The position numbers were made by a program, and so were the translations under genes. The notes beneath the pieces were generated by a model, which had not been told where the DNA came from, made no database searches, and saw nothing but the letters and a program-made list of their open reading frames with translations. Shown here piece by piece: positions 6,589 to 13,576 of a stretch of 40,105 bases of DNA. This DNA is from DAISLF01 sp964517345 (GTDB lineage Bacteria; Patescibacteriota; Gracilibacteria; Peribacterales; Peribacteraceae), in assembly GCA_964517345.1 (NCBI GenBank), contig CAZFBZ010000003.1, forward strand, positions 1 through 40,105, written 5' to 3'. Each line of letters starts with the position of its first letter. Position 1 is the stretch's first letter.

Positions 6589-7783
6589 ACAGCTTCCGCC
6601 TTGCGTTTTTGCGGAAATGTACCGTGAAAGTTGTTCCGTTTTTTGGCTTGCTCTGAACCTCAATCGACCATGCATGCAGATCCGTGATGCGTTTGACCAG
6701 CGAGAGCCCCAATCCGTAGCCCTCCTTGGAACGCGAGTCCTCCGCCTGATAGAACCGCTCGAAAATCTGGGGCAGGGCCTCGGGGGCGATGCCGATGCCG
6801 GTATCGCGCACGATGAGCGCGTCGGCCGTGAGCGTCACGGCGATCTCGCCGCCTGCGGGGGTGAACTTGATCGCGTTGCTGAGGAGATTGCCGATGATCT
6901 GCTTGAGCAGTTGCGCGTCACCGCGCACGGTGATCGCGGGAGCGACCGTCCCGGTGAGCGACACGCCTTTGTCCTTCGCCAGCGCGCGATGCCGCTCGAC
7001 AACGGTGGTGATGAGCGTCGAAAAATCGACGGGATCTTTTTTCAGCACCAGACGATCGAGGCGCGCCAGATCCAGCAGACGTTCCACCAGCGACGCCACT
7101 TCCTTCAGATCCTCTTTGGCCGACTCGATGCCCTCCTGATAATTCTTCGTCTTGAGCGCGAGATCGAGGGACGAACTGAGCGCGGCGATCGGCGTGCGCA
7201 GCTCATGGCTGGCGTCCTGCGTGAACTGCTCCAGGCGCTCGACCATCTCTTCGGCGGGCTTCAGGCTGGTCCGGGCGAACATCAGTCCCACGATGAACGT
7301 GAGCGCCGAGATCGTGAGGCTCAGCAGGAGATAGATGAGTGCGCGCAGCGGCAGCAGGGCGGTGCCGATGCGCTCCAGGTCCGCAATCTGGATGAATCCG
7401 GCACGCGTGCCGTTAAGCAGAATCGGTGTCGTGAGCACGATAAACTCCTGGTCGTTAATCGCAATGCCCTCCATGTCCTTCTCCGGATTGAACGTGAACG
7501 GGATCTCCTCAAAAAATGCGCCCGCATAGATCGTTCCTCCAAGCGGATCGACAATGCGCACGCGGTCGCGGATGACCGGCGGGAGCACGCGGGGCAGGCT
7601 GCCGGGCTGCCCGCGCATCTGTTCGAGGACGAACTGCGCCGTGGCGCGAAGGCGCATGTGTTCCTCGTGCCGCGCGTTGCTGAAATCTGCGGCAAGGAAC
7701 AGTGTCCCGTTGAGCAGCAGCAGTCCGAGCACGAACGCCGTGAACTGCAGGGCAATGCGGTAGCTGATTGTCCGGAAAATCAT
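6584..7783 (-). CDS. membrane sensor histidine kinase
   Basis: A 399-residue two-component sensor. Transmembrane segments at about 10-32 and 145-170 enclose an extracytoplasmic sensor domain of about 110 residues of no recognised type. The HisKA domain has H193 in DASHELRTP and the HATPase domain has N303 (NLLSNAIKFTP), DTGIGI (327-332), FERFY (341-345) and GYGLGLS (355-361). No clear HAMP domain is seen between TM2 and the H box. It begins 3 bp after the response regulator stop and is cotranscribed with it. The signal is unknown; the flanking regulated genes encode a cupredoxin lipoprotein and a Met-rich secreted protein, which makes copper or envelope state plausible. Confidence 0.93.
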   Translation of the reverse strand: MIFRTISYRIALQFTAFVLGLLLLNGTLFLAADFSNARHEEHMRLRATAQFVLEQMRGQPGSLPRVLPPVIRDRVRIVDPLGGTIYAGAFFEEIPFTFNPEKDMEGIAINDQEFIVLTTPILLNGTRAGFIQIADLERIGTALLPLRALIYLLLSLTISALTFIVGLMFARTSLKPAEEMVERLEQFTQDASHELRTPIAALSSSLDLALKTKNYQEGIESAKEDLKEVASLVERLLDLARLDRLVLKKDPVDFSTLITTVVERHRALAKDKGVSLTGTVAPAITVRGDAQLLKQIIGNLLSNAIKFTPAGGEIAVTLTADALIVRDTGIGIAPEALPQIFERFYQAEDSRSKEGYGLGLSLVKRITDLHAWSIEVQSKPKNGTTFTVHFRKNARRKLS

Positions 7784-7786
7784 GGA

Positions 7787-8449
7787 TTACTCGGTGGGGA
7801 CGAGGTAGCCCTTGCCGGGCACCGTCTGGATGACCTTTTTGCCCAGCTTACGGCGCAGGTAGGCCACATGAACATCCACGGTCTGCGAGAACATCAGTTC
7901 GTCGCGGCCGCCCCACACGTGCTCGATGATCCGGGGACGCTCCTGCACCGAGCCTTTGTTGCGCATCAGAAACTGGAGCAGTGCGTACTCTTTAGGCGAG
8001 AGATCGACCCTGCGGCCATCACGCGTCACTTCCTGCGTGTTGGCATCCAGCGAGACGTCGCCAGCCGTGATCTGGGGCTGCTTCTCGGCGGCATTGCGGC
8101 GCAGTAGCGCACGCACGCGGGCGAGAAGTTCCTCCAGATCGAAGGGCTTGGTGAGGTAATCGTCCGCGCCGATATCGAGACCTTTGACGATCTCCTCCTG
8201 CTTTGCGCGCGCAGTGAGCATGAGCACCGGCGTGTTTTTCTTGTTCTTCCGGAGCATCGTGCAGAGCACGTATCCGTCCATACCGGGCAGATTGATATCC
8301 AGGATGATCAGGTCAAACTCCTGGGTCATGGCCTTCTCGAATCCGTCGACACCATCATAGGCCACGGCCACGGCGTAGCGCTCGAGCTCGAGATACCGTC
8401 GGATGTTGTCCGCGAGCTTCTCCTGGTCTTCGATGAGCAGAATGTGCAT
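7787..8449 (-). CDS. OmpR/PhoB-family response regulator
   Basis: A 220-residue regulator with an N-terminal receiver domain (phosphoacceptor D51 in LIILDINLPGMDGY, TAR near residue 80, Lys in YLTKPFD near 100). A C-terminal winged-helix DNA-binding domain carries DLSPKEYALLQFLMRN and the recognition region VDVHVAYLRRKLG. It is partner of the histidine kinase, whose gene starts 3 bp downstream. Its promoter contains a tandem 11-bp-spaced operator, and copies stand before two other genes, so autoregulation is likely. TATCTT lies 7 nt before the ATG with no Shine-Dalgarno, so the message is probably leaderless. Confidence 0.95.
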   Translation of the reverse strand: MHILLIEDQEKLADNIRRYLELERYAVAVAYDGVDGFEKAMTQEFDLIILDINLPGMDGYVLCTMLRKNKKNTPVLMLTARAKQEEIVKGLDIGADDYLTKPFDLEELLARVRALLRRNAAEKQPQITAGDVSLDANTQEVTRDGRRVDLSPKEYALLQFLMRNKGSVQERPRIIEHVWGGRDELMFSQTVDVHVAYLRRKLGKKVIQTVPGKGYLVPTE

Positions 8450-8456
8450 GGTCTGG

Positions 8457-8489
8457 AAGATAGTGGAGGCGGATTAAGAGGAGATTAAG
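8457..8489 (-). promoter_or_regulatory. tandem operator and -10 of the two-component operon
   Basis: GATTAAG half-sites on the plus strand (ATTAAG at 8473-8478 and 8484-8489) repeat with an 11-bp period. Read on the minus strand, the second TTAA begins 15 bp before TATCTT (8462-8457), which ends 7 nt before the response-regulator ATG. Confidence 0.7.
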
Positions 8490-8526
8490 GATATTCGTAA
8501 TTGCACGACAGATGAGCAGTATAGAC

Positions 8527-8559
8527 CTTAATCTCTTCTTAATCTTTAGCTTTTATACT
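8527..8559 (+). promoter_or_regulatory. tandem operator and -10 driving the cupredoxin lipoprotein
   Basis: CTTAATC occurs at 8527-8533 and again at 8538-8544, an 11-bp period. The second TTAA begins 15 bp before TATACT (8554-8559), a five-of-six match to the -10 consensus. This copy faces away from the two-component operon copy, 37 bp distant, and directs rightward transcription starting near 8566. Confidence 0.75.
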
Positions 8560-8567
8560 CCATGCCT

Positions 8568-8654
8568 ATGCACTGGCTCCTGACGCATCCATCGCCGTTT
8601 CTTACATGTTTTTTTCTCGTTCTTTCCTGTTCGAACCGTTGTGCCGGCCGCTAA
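8568..8654 (+). CDS. possible 28-residue hydrophobic Cys-containing leader peptide
   Basis: A short open frame starting at ATG 8568, 8 nt after the TATACT -10 element, which is the spacing seen for leaderless genes elsewhere in this window. The product has a short polar start (MHWLLTHPSP), a hydrophobic core (FLTCFFLVLSC) and a basic end with cysteines (SNRCAGR). The core followed by VLSC resembles a minimal lipoprotein signal. It ends 51 bp before the cupredoxin gene. It might be a translated leader, a micro-lipoprotein, or merely part of a 140-nt untranslated region; only its position supports it. Confidence 0.3.
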   Translation: MHWLLTHPSPFLTCFFLVLSCSNRCAGR

Positions 8655-8705
8655 GCTGTGCACGCTCAGCGAATCGTCTTTTATCGTTTTCCACTCCATC
8701 CCCGT

Positions 8706-9161
8706 ATGAAGAAATTCCTTCTCCTGTCCGGACTTGCCAGCGCGGCACTGCTCGCAGCCTGCAGCCAGTCCACCACCACGGGCAACACGCTGCCCACTGA
8801 CGTGCCTGCGGACACCTCGTCCTCGGTCGCGATCGTCGATGACACTGCATCCTCTGAGGCCGCCGATAAGCCCGTAGACGTCTCGGACGCCCGCATCATC
8901 GAAGTGAGCGCCAAAGACTGGGAGTTCTCTCCCAACGCCATCACCGCTTCGGTTGGCGAGAAGGTCGTGATCCGCGTCACCGGCGTCGAAGGCGAGCATA
9001 GCTTCGCCATCGCTGACCTCGGCATCAACGTCCCGGTCGCCGCAGGCGAAACGAAAGACATCCCACTCCCGACCGCTACGCCCGGCACGTTCGAGTTCCG
9101 CTGCCGCATCCCCTGCGGCCCGGGACACAAGGACATGACTGGCACCATCGTCATCAACTGA
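8706..9161 (+). CDS. cupredoxin lipoprotein with CuA-type metal site
   Basis: A 151-residue lipoprotein. The signal peptide ends in the lipobox LAAC with the lipidated Cys19, then a Ser/Thr/Asp linker to about residue 60 and one cupredoxin domain. The ligand set is H98 (GEHSF) and C133, C137, H141 and M144 in CRIPCGPGHKDM. That is the Cys-x3-Cys-x3-His-x2-Met pattern of the binuclear CuA site of cytochrome oxidase subunit II and nitrous oxide reductase, rather than a type 1 blue site. There is no oxidase gene nearby, so it may be a copper carrier or small electron-transfer protein on the cell surface. The start gives a complete signal peptide. It is driven by a promoter with the two-component operator and ends in a strong terminator. 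Confidence 0.88.
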   Translation: MKKFLLLSGLASAALLAACSQSTTTGNTLPTDVPADTSSSVAIVDDTASSEAADKPVDVSDARIIEVSAKDWEFSPNAITASVGEKVVIRVTGVEGEHSFAIADLGINVPVAAGETKDIPLPTATPGTFEFRCRIPCGPGHKDMTGTIVIN

Positions 9162-9176
9162 TCTCCGGCCTACAAG

Positions 9177-9204
9177 AAAGGCGGCCCTGCGGCCGCCTTT
9201 TTTT
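9177..9204. terminator. rho-independent terminator
   Basis: AAAGGCGGCC (9177-9186) pairs with GGCCGCCTTT (9191-9200) around CTGC and is followed by further T residues. It sits 15 bp after the cupredoxin stop; the A run on the other arm lets it serve the convergent gene ending at 9222 as well. Confidence 0.9.
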
Positions 9205-9221
9205 GTACAAAGGGCGAATGC

Positions 9222-9602
9222 TTACTCCTCGACCGCTTCCGAGGAGGACGAAGAGGATGTCGGCCAGGCGGCGGGCGGGTTGGGCATCGGCGGGCGGATC
9301 TTACGGATGGCGCGCATCACGCGGCGGCCCATCTGGTTCTGGCTGACCTCGGATGAAGACGAGGACGAGCTGGACTCGGATTGCTGCTCCGTCGGCGCGG
9401 CGCGATGAAGCTCGGGACGCTGCCTGCGGAAGTAGCGGGGCGTCACCGACGCGGCGAGGCTGTAGTTTGTCGCCGGTTCGTAGGAAAACGCCGAGGACGG
9501 CGTGTTCGCATACGAGACGAACGCGGCACTCTGATAGAGACAGAGGACCGTGAATGCGGCCGCAAAGGCGGTGCAGTGGTTCTTCGACGAGAAGAGTTTC
9601 AT
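9222..9602 (-). CDS. secreted Ser-rich hypothetical protein
   Basis: A 126-residue exported protein of no recognised family. Residues 12-33 form a hydrophobic signal or anchor segment ending SYA. The mature part contains a basic stretch (PRYFRRQRPELHR), a run of eight serines after QQSE, a basic helix (MGRRVMRAIRKIRPP) and a second serine run before an acidic C-terminus. Serine runs of this kind also occur in the cyclophilin and the 168-residue secreted protein here, so they may be a genome-wide linker type. A perfect TATAAT lies upstream, giving a 20-25 nt leader without Shine-Dalgarno. Confidence 0.65.
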   Translation of the reverse strand: MKLFSSKNHCTAFAAAFTVLCLYQSAAFVSYANTPSSAFSYEPATNYSLAASVTPRYFRRQRPELHRAAPTEQQSESSSSSSSSEVSQNQMGRRVMRAIRKIRPPMPNPPAAWPTSSSSSSEAVEE

Positions 9603-9627
9603 GTGTGTATGTGGGGATTTATCTATT

Positions 9628-9633
9628 ATTATA
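9628..9633 (-). promoter_or_regulatory. TATAAT -10 element
   Basis: Consensus TATAAT on the minus strand, 25 nt before the ATG at 9602, in a locally AT-rich stretch. TTGCAT lies 16 bp upstream as a weak -35. Confidence 0.6.
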
Positions 9634-9670
9634 CACTTTTTATGAAATTATGCAATATGCGACAGAAGCC

Positions 9671-10285
9671 CTATCCGCGGAGCCGTCCGGCCAGCCAGGT
9701 CACGGCTTTACCCTGCGGATCTGCGAGCTCCAGAAGTCGCAACAGTCCTTCGGTACAAGCCCTCCTCAGGCCTGGAACCGGCCTGTCTGTGCGCGGTCCG
9801 AATCCCAGTTCGGGGTGCGCCAGAAGGACTTCGTGGGTCGCAAGTATCGCTACAGAGATACCGTGGGCGCGGAAGTACCGCGCAGCGCGCGCGAGATGGC
9901 GCTCGCCGGTGACGAGCAGGACGGAACGCGACGCGAGGTCCGGATCGGCCCGGAGCATCCGCGCGCATCGTGCGACGGACCCGGCCGTATCCGGCCCCCC
10001 CGGTTCCACGGAGATGGCCTCTGCGGGAACTCCGGCCTGCAGTGCGACCGCACGCATGGTCTCGGCTTCCGTGATACGGTCGGGCGCCACTCCCCTGCCG
10101 GAAAACAGCAGGCGCGCGGCGGGGTGCTTCTTCCAGAGCGCGACTGCGGCGAGAGCCCGGGCCCGGGTGGACAGTCCCGCGCATGCATCCGCGTCCGCCA
10201 CAGTGAGCGTGTCACCCGGAGGCAGGGCGGCAATCGCCGCTGTATCCAGTCCGGCTCCGAGGGAGATGATCACGAAAGATTGCAC
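9671..10285 (-). CDS. DUF218 / YdcF-family protein
   Basis: A 204-residue protein of the DUF218 (YdcF/SanA/ElyC) family. Recognisable elements are LLFSGRG near residue 60-66, a TEAETMRAVALQAGVP segment, GGPDTAGSVARCARML and VLLVTGERHLARAARYF. In family members these form a Rossmann-like pocket and are linked loosely to envelope or cofactor functions. The start is GTG at 10285; the N-terminus SFVIISLGAGLDTAA is the first strand. It lies 34 bp after the second ABC permease and is probably the last gene of the MarR-controlled operon. Biochemical role is not settled for the family. Confidence 0.8.
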   Translation of the reverse strand: MQSFVIISLGAGLDTAAIAALPPGDTLTVADADACAGLSTRARALAAVALWKKHPAARLLFSGRGVAPDRITEAETMRAVALQAGVPAEAISVEPGGPDTAGSVARCARMLRADPDLASRSVLLVTGERHLARAARYFRAHGISVAILATHEVLLAHPELGFGPRTDRPVPGLRRACTEGLLRLLELADPQGKAVTWLAGRLRG

Positions 10286-10319
10286 GCGCAGAGCGTACCA
10301 TTCGCCGAGGCTCGGGCGC

Positions 10320-11534
10320 TCACTCGTAGCGCAAGGCTTCCATCGGGCTCAGATTGGCCGCCTTCTGCGCCGGATAGATGCCGAAGAGCAGGCCCGTTCC
10401 GACGGCCATGCCGACCGCCAACAGGATCGAGGAGACTGATACGACAAAGTCGAACTGGCCGAGCGCGGCGGCGGCGGCCTGCGACAGCAGCCAGCCCAGC
10501 GAGCTGCCGATGGCGATACCGATGGCTCCCCCCGTGAACGTCAGCGCGACCGCCTCCAGCAGGAACTGCAGCAGGATGTCCCGGCGGCGCGCACCCACCG
10601 CCTTGCGAAGTCCGATCTCGCGCGTCCGCTCGGTGACCGACACGAGCATGATGTTCATGATGCCGATGCCGCCGACGAGCAGCGAAATGCCCGCGACAAG
10701 CGACAGGAAGATCGTGAGGCCCAGCGTGACAGAACCGATGATCGAGGTGATTTGCTCCGCGCTGCGGGCCGTGAAGTCGTCTTTGTCCGGATCGTTCTCG
10801 GGATTCTTGATGCGGTGCCGCTGGCGGAGCAGCTCCGTGACGTCCTGCTGCGCGAGACGCGGATCCCCTTTGGTCTTGAGCGTGATGTAGCTCAGGTACT
10901 TCTGTCCGGTGATGGCGCGTGCCGTGGAGAACGGCATGTACACGGGCGTATCGAGCTCGGCGAGGAGCGCCGAACCGACGGCCTGGATCTTGCCCACGAT
11001 GAGCAGCGACGAGCCGCCGATGGTCAGCTTGCGGCCGATCGGGTCGACATCGCCAAAAATGTCCACGGCTGTCTGGTGCGAGATGATCGCGACCTGCTTG
11101 GCACCGTCCTCGTCGGTCTGGTCGAGCAGGCGCCCGGATTCCAGCTTGAGGCCGTAGTTGGTGAAGAACTCCCGGTGCGTTCCGAAAACCAGCGGATTCA
11201 CTGAATCTTTGCCGTACTCGACGCTCTTGGGGACGATGATCACGGGCACGACGCTCTCGACCGTCGAGAGCTTGCGGATCTCCTCATAGTCGTCGTAGGT
11301 GAGGCTCTCCAGGTTCCCGCCGAACTTCTGCAGACCGGTCGGGAAGATATCCATGGTGTTCGTACCGACGGATTCGACCTGCGTGATGATGTACTTCTGG
11401 AAACTGTTGCCCATCGACACCATCAGAACTACCGACGCGACACCGATGATGATGCCGAGCATCGTGAGCGCGGTCCGGGTCTTGTTGACCGTGATGCCGC
11501 GGAACGCCGTCGAGAGAAGGTCAGAGGAGAGCAT
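10320..11534 (-). CDS. MacB-type ABC transporter permease (second copy)
   Basis: A 404-residue membrane permease of the MacB/FtsX-like family. A first transmembrane helix near residues 20-42 (LTMLGIIIGVASVVLM) precedes a large extracytoplasmic domain to about residue 270. Three C-terminal helices follow, with the conserved GGIGIMNIMLVSVTERTREIGLRKAVGA motif split across a helix and loop. The ending LSPMEALRYE is the family C-terminus. It starts 1 bp after the stop of its paralogue, which shares the same motifs, so the pair arose by tandem duplication and probably forms a heterodimer. No Shine-Dalgarno is seen at the ATG; translation may reinitiate from upstream. Confidence 0.93.
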   Translation of the reverse strand: MLSSDLLSTAFRGITVNKTRTALTMLGIIIGVASVVLMVSMGNSFQKYIITQVESVGTNTMDIFPTGLQKFGGNLESLTYDDYEEIRKLSTVESVVPVIIVPKSVEYGKDSVNPLVFGTHREFFTNYGLKLESGRLLDQTDEDGAKQVAIISHQTAVDIFGDVDPIGRKLTIGGSSLLIVGKIQAVGSALLAELDTPVYMPFSTARAITGQKYLSYITLKTKGDPRLAQQDVTELLRQRHRIKNPENDPDKDDFTARSAEQITSIIGSVTLGLTIFLSLVAGISLLVGGIGIMNIMLVSVTERTREIGLRKAVGARRRDILLQFLLEAVALTFTGGAIGIAIGSSLGWLLSQAAAAALGQFDFVVSVSSILLAVGMAVGTGLLFGIYPAQKAANLSPMEALRYE

Positions 11535-11535
11535 G

Positions 11536-12762
11536 TTATTCGTAGCGCAGGGCTTCGATGGGATGCAGGGCAGCAGCGCGGCGTGCCGGGGAGATGCCAA
11601 AGACGAGCCCAGTGACTGCGGCCATGATGAGCGCGGCGACCACCGCGGGCATGGAGACGGCAAACACGTAGGTGTTGAGCAGGCCATGGACAAAGATGGA
11701 GGCGACGTATGCCAGTCCGACGCCGAGCACCATGCCGATGAACCCGCCGATAGCGGTAAGAATGACGGATTCGGTGAGGAATTGGAGCAGCACGTCGCGG
11801 CCCCTGGCGCCCACGGCTTTGCGCAGGCCGATCTCGCGCGTCCGCTCGGTGACGGACACGAGCATGATGTTCATGATGCCGATGCCGCCGACGATCAGCG
11901 AGATCGCCGCGATGGTCGTGATGAACATGGTGAGGCCCAGCGAGACGCCGCCCAGGATGTCGCCCGCCTGCTGCGACGAGCGCACCACGAAGTCGTCCTT
12001 CTTGGGATCGTTCAGGGGATTATCAATGTCATGACGCTGCCGGAGCAGCGAGGTGACGTCTTCGATCGCGATGTCGAAGCTCCCGACCGATTGCATGGTG
12101 ACGTAGTTCACGTACTTCTGCCCCGTGATGTTGCGGGCGACGGTGTAGGGCACGTAGACGCGCGCATCGGCGTTCTGGAAGAACTGCGACCCGAGGGTCT
12201 TCATGATACCCACAACCGTAAAGTGATTGTCCCCGATCTTCACGCGCCTTCCGATGGGATCAGCGGACCCGAAGAGTTCGAATGCGACATCCGAGCCGAG
12301 CACGGCGTTGAACTTGGCGCCGTCCACGTCGCCGTCATCGAGCAGGCGCCCCTCGCTGACGCTGAGGTTTTGATTGCTGAAGAATTCCGTCACAACGCCG
12401 AGTGTCTGGGGCGAGTCGTCCTCGCGGCCGAAGCTGACCTCGCCGGGCAGGAAAATCACCGGCGCGACGGTCATGATCGTGCTGAGGTTCTCCAGCTGCT
12501 CCACGTCATCGAACGTCAGGCTGTCGTGTCCGGTGGTAACGGCGTTCGGCCCCTGATCGGCCTGTCCCGGGAAGATGACCATGCTTTTGGCTCCCAAGCT
12601 GCTGATCTGCCCGAGAATGACGCCCTTCATGCTCTCGCCGATGGAGCTCATGAGCACCACGGCGGCAATGCCGATGATGATGCCAAGCATCGTCAGGACT
12701 GAGCGCGACGTATTGGTCGTCACTCCCCGAATGGCCGTCTTGAGGGTGTCGCGGTACTTCAC
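11536..12762 (-). CDS. MacB-type ABC transporter permease (first copy)
   Basis: A 408-residue paralogue of the next gene with the same architecture: one N-terminal helix (VLTMLGIIIGIAAVVLM), an extracytoplasmic domain with VAPVIFLPGEVSFG and DPIGRRVKIGD, and three C-terminal helices with the family motif GGIGIMNIMLVSVTER. It ends LHPIEALRYE. The start is GTG at 12762. It lies 31 bp after the ATPase gene. MacB-family exporters work as mechanotransducers moving substrates at the outer face with a periplasmic adaptor; no TolC-like outer-membrane gene is visible in the window, which fits a cell envelope without a classical outer membrane. Confidence 0.93.
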   Translation of the reverse strand: MKYRDTLKTAIRGVTTNTSRSVLTMLGIIIGIAAVVLMSSIGESMKGVILGQISSLGAKSMVIFPGQADQGPNAVTTGHDSLTFDDVEQLENLSTIMTVAPVIFLPGEVSFGREDDSPQTLGVVTEFFSNQNLSVSEGRLLDDGDVDGAKFNAVLGSDVAFELFGSADPIGRRVKIGDNHFTVVGIMKTLGSQFFQNADARVYVPYTVARNITGQKYVNYVTMQSVGSFDIAIEDVTSLLRQRHDIDNPLNDPKKDDFVVRSSQQAGDILGGVSLGLTMFITTIAAISLIVGGIGIMNIMLVSVTERTREIGLRKAVGARGRDVLLQFLTESVILTAIGGFIGMVLGVGLAYVASIFVHGLLNTYVFAVSMPAVVAALIMAAVTGLVFGISPARRAAALHPIEALRYE

Positions 12763-12793
12763 GGAGCGGAAAAGTCAGGAAGAAAACGGCTGC

Positions 12794-13552
12794 TCACTTG
12801 AGAGCCTTGCGTTCGACGGCCAGAACCCTGCGGAAATCCTTGCTGTCGGATTCGATGCGCCCGTCGCGGATATGGATGATGCGCTCGGCATGTTCGGCCG
12901 TGGCACGCTCGTGGGTGACGAGGATGATGGTGTGTCCCTGTTCGTGGAGGAACTGCAAGGCTTCCATGACGGCGACGCCGGAGGCGGAATCGAGGTTGCC
13001 CGTCGGCTCGTCGGCGAAGATCACATCCGGCTCGGTCACAAGGGCGCGGGCGATGGCGACGCGCTGCTTCTGGCCGCCGGAAAGCTGGCTGGAAAGGAAT
13101 TGTGCGCGATCCGTGAGGCCCACGAGATCGATGGCCTTGTGAGCGCGCTGCTCGCGCTCCGATTCTTTGATGGTCGGGTGATAGAGCAGCGGCAGCAGCA
13201 CGTTCTGCATCACCGTCGTGCGCGGCAGCAGGTTGAACGCCTGGAAGACGAAACTCACGCGCGTCGCGCGGATACGGGCGAGGGCGTCGTCATCCATCGA
13301 TTCCGTCGGCTTGCCCTGGAAGAGATATTCGCCGACCGTATGGTTATCCAGGAAACCCAGGATGTGCATCAGCGTCGACTTGCCGGATCCGGACGGACCC
13401 ATGATGGCCAGGAACTCTCCTTTGTTGATCGTCAGGTTGATATCGAACAGCACGGGCGTTTCGATCTCCTCATTAAAGTACGATTTGCCGAGGTGCCTCA
13501 GCTCGATGAGCGGAAGGGCGTCGGCAGTCTTCTTGGAGGGCTGGGCAATCAT
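12794..13552 (-). CDS. ABC transporter ATP-binding protein (MacB/LolD type)
   Basis: A 252-residue ATPase powering the two permeases. Walker A GPSGSGKS (53-60), Q-loop FQAF, signature LSGGQKQRVAIARAL, Walker B VIFADEPTGNLDS and the switch His in VTHE are all intact. The SYFNEEIETPVLFDINLTI region is typical of the LolD/MacB subgroup. It lies 24 bp after the adaptor gene and 31 bp before the first permease, all on the same strand. The ATG at 13552 precedes a 15-residue extension before the first strand. Substrate is unknown; MarR control suggests a toxic compound or peptide. Confidence 0.96.
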   Translation of the reverse strand: MIAQPSKKTADALPLIELRHLGKSYFNEEIETPVLFDINLTINKGEFLAIMGPSGSGKSTLMHILGFLDNHTVGEYLFQGKPTESMDDDALARIRATRVSFVFQAFNLLPRTTVMQNVLLPLLYHPTIKESEREQRAHKAIDLVGLTDRAQFLSSQLSGGQKQRVAIARALVTEPDVIFADEPTGNLDSASGVAVMEALQFLHEQGHTIILVTHERATAEHAERIIHIRDGRIESDSKDFRRVLAVERKALK

Positions 13553-13576
13553 GGGGGCAAAGGGAACGGGAGGGGA

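Noticed and set aside
8606..8800. Open frame overlapping the start of the cupredoxin gene
   Set aside because: It runs out of frame through the lipoprotein signal peptide and has no start signal.
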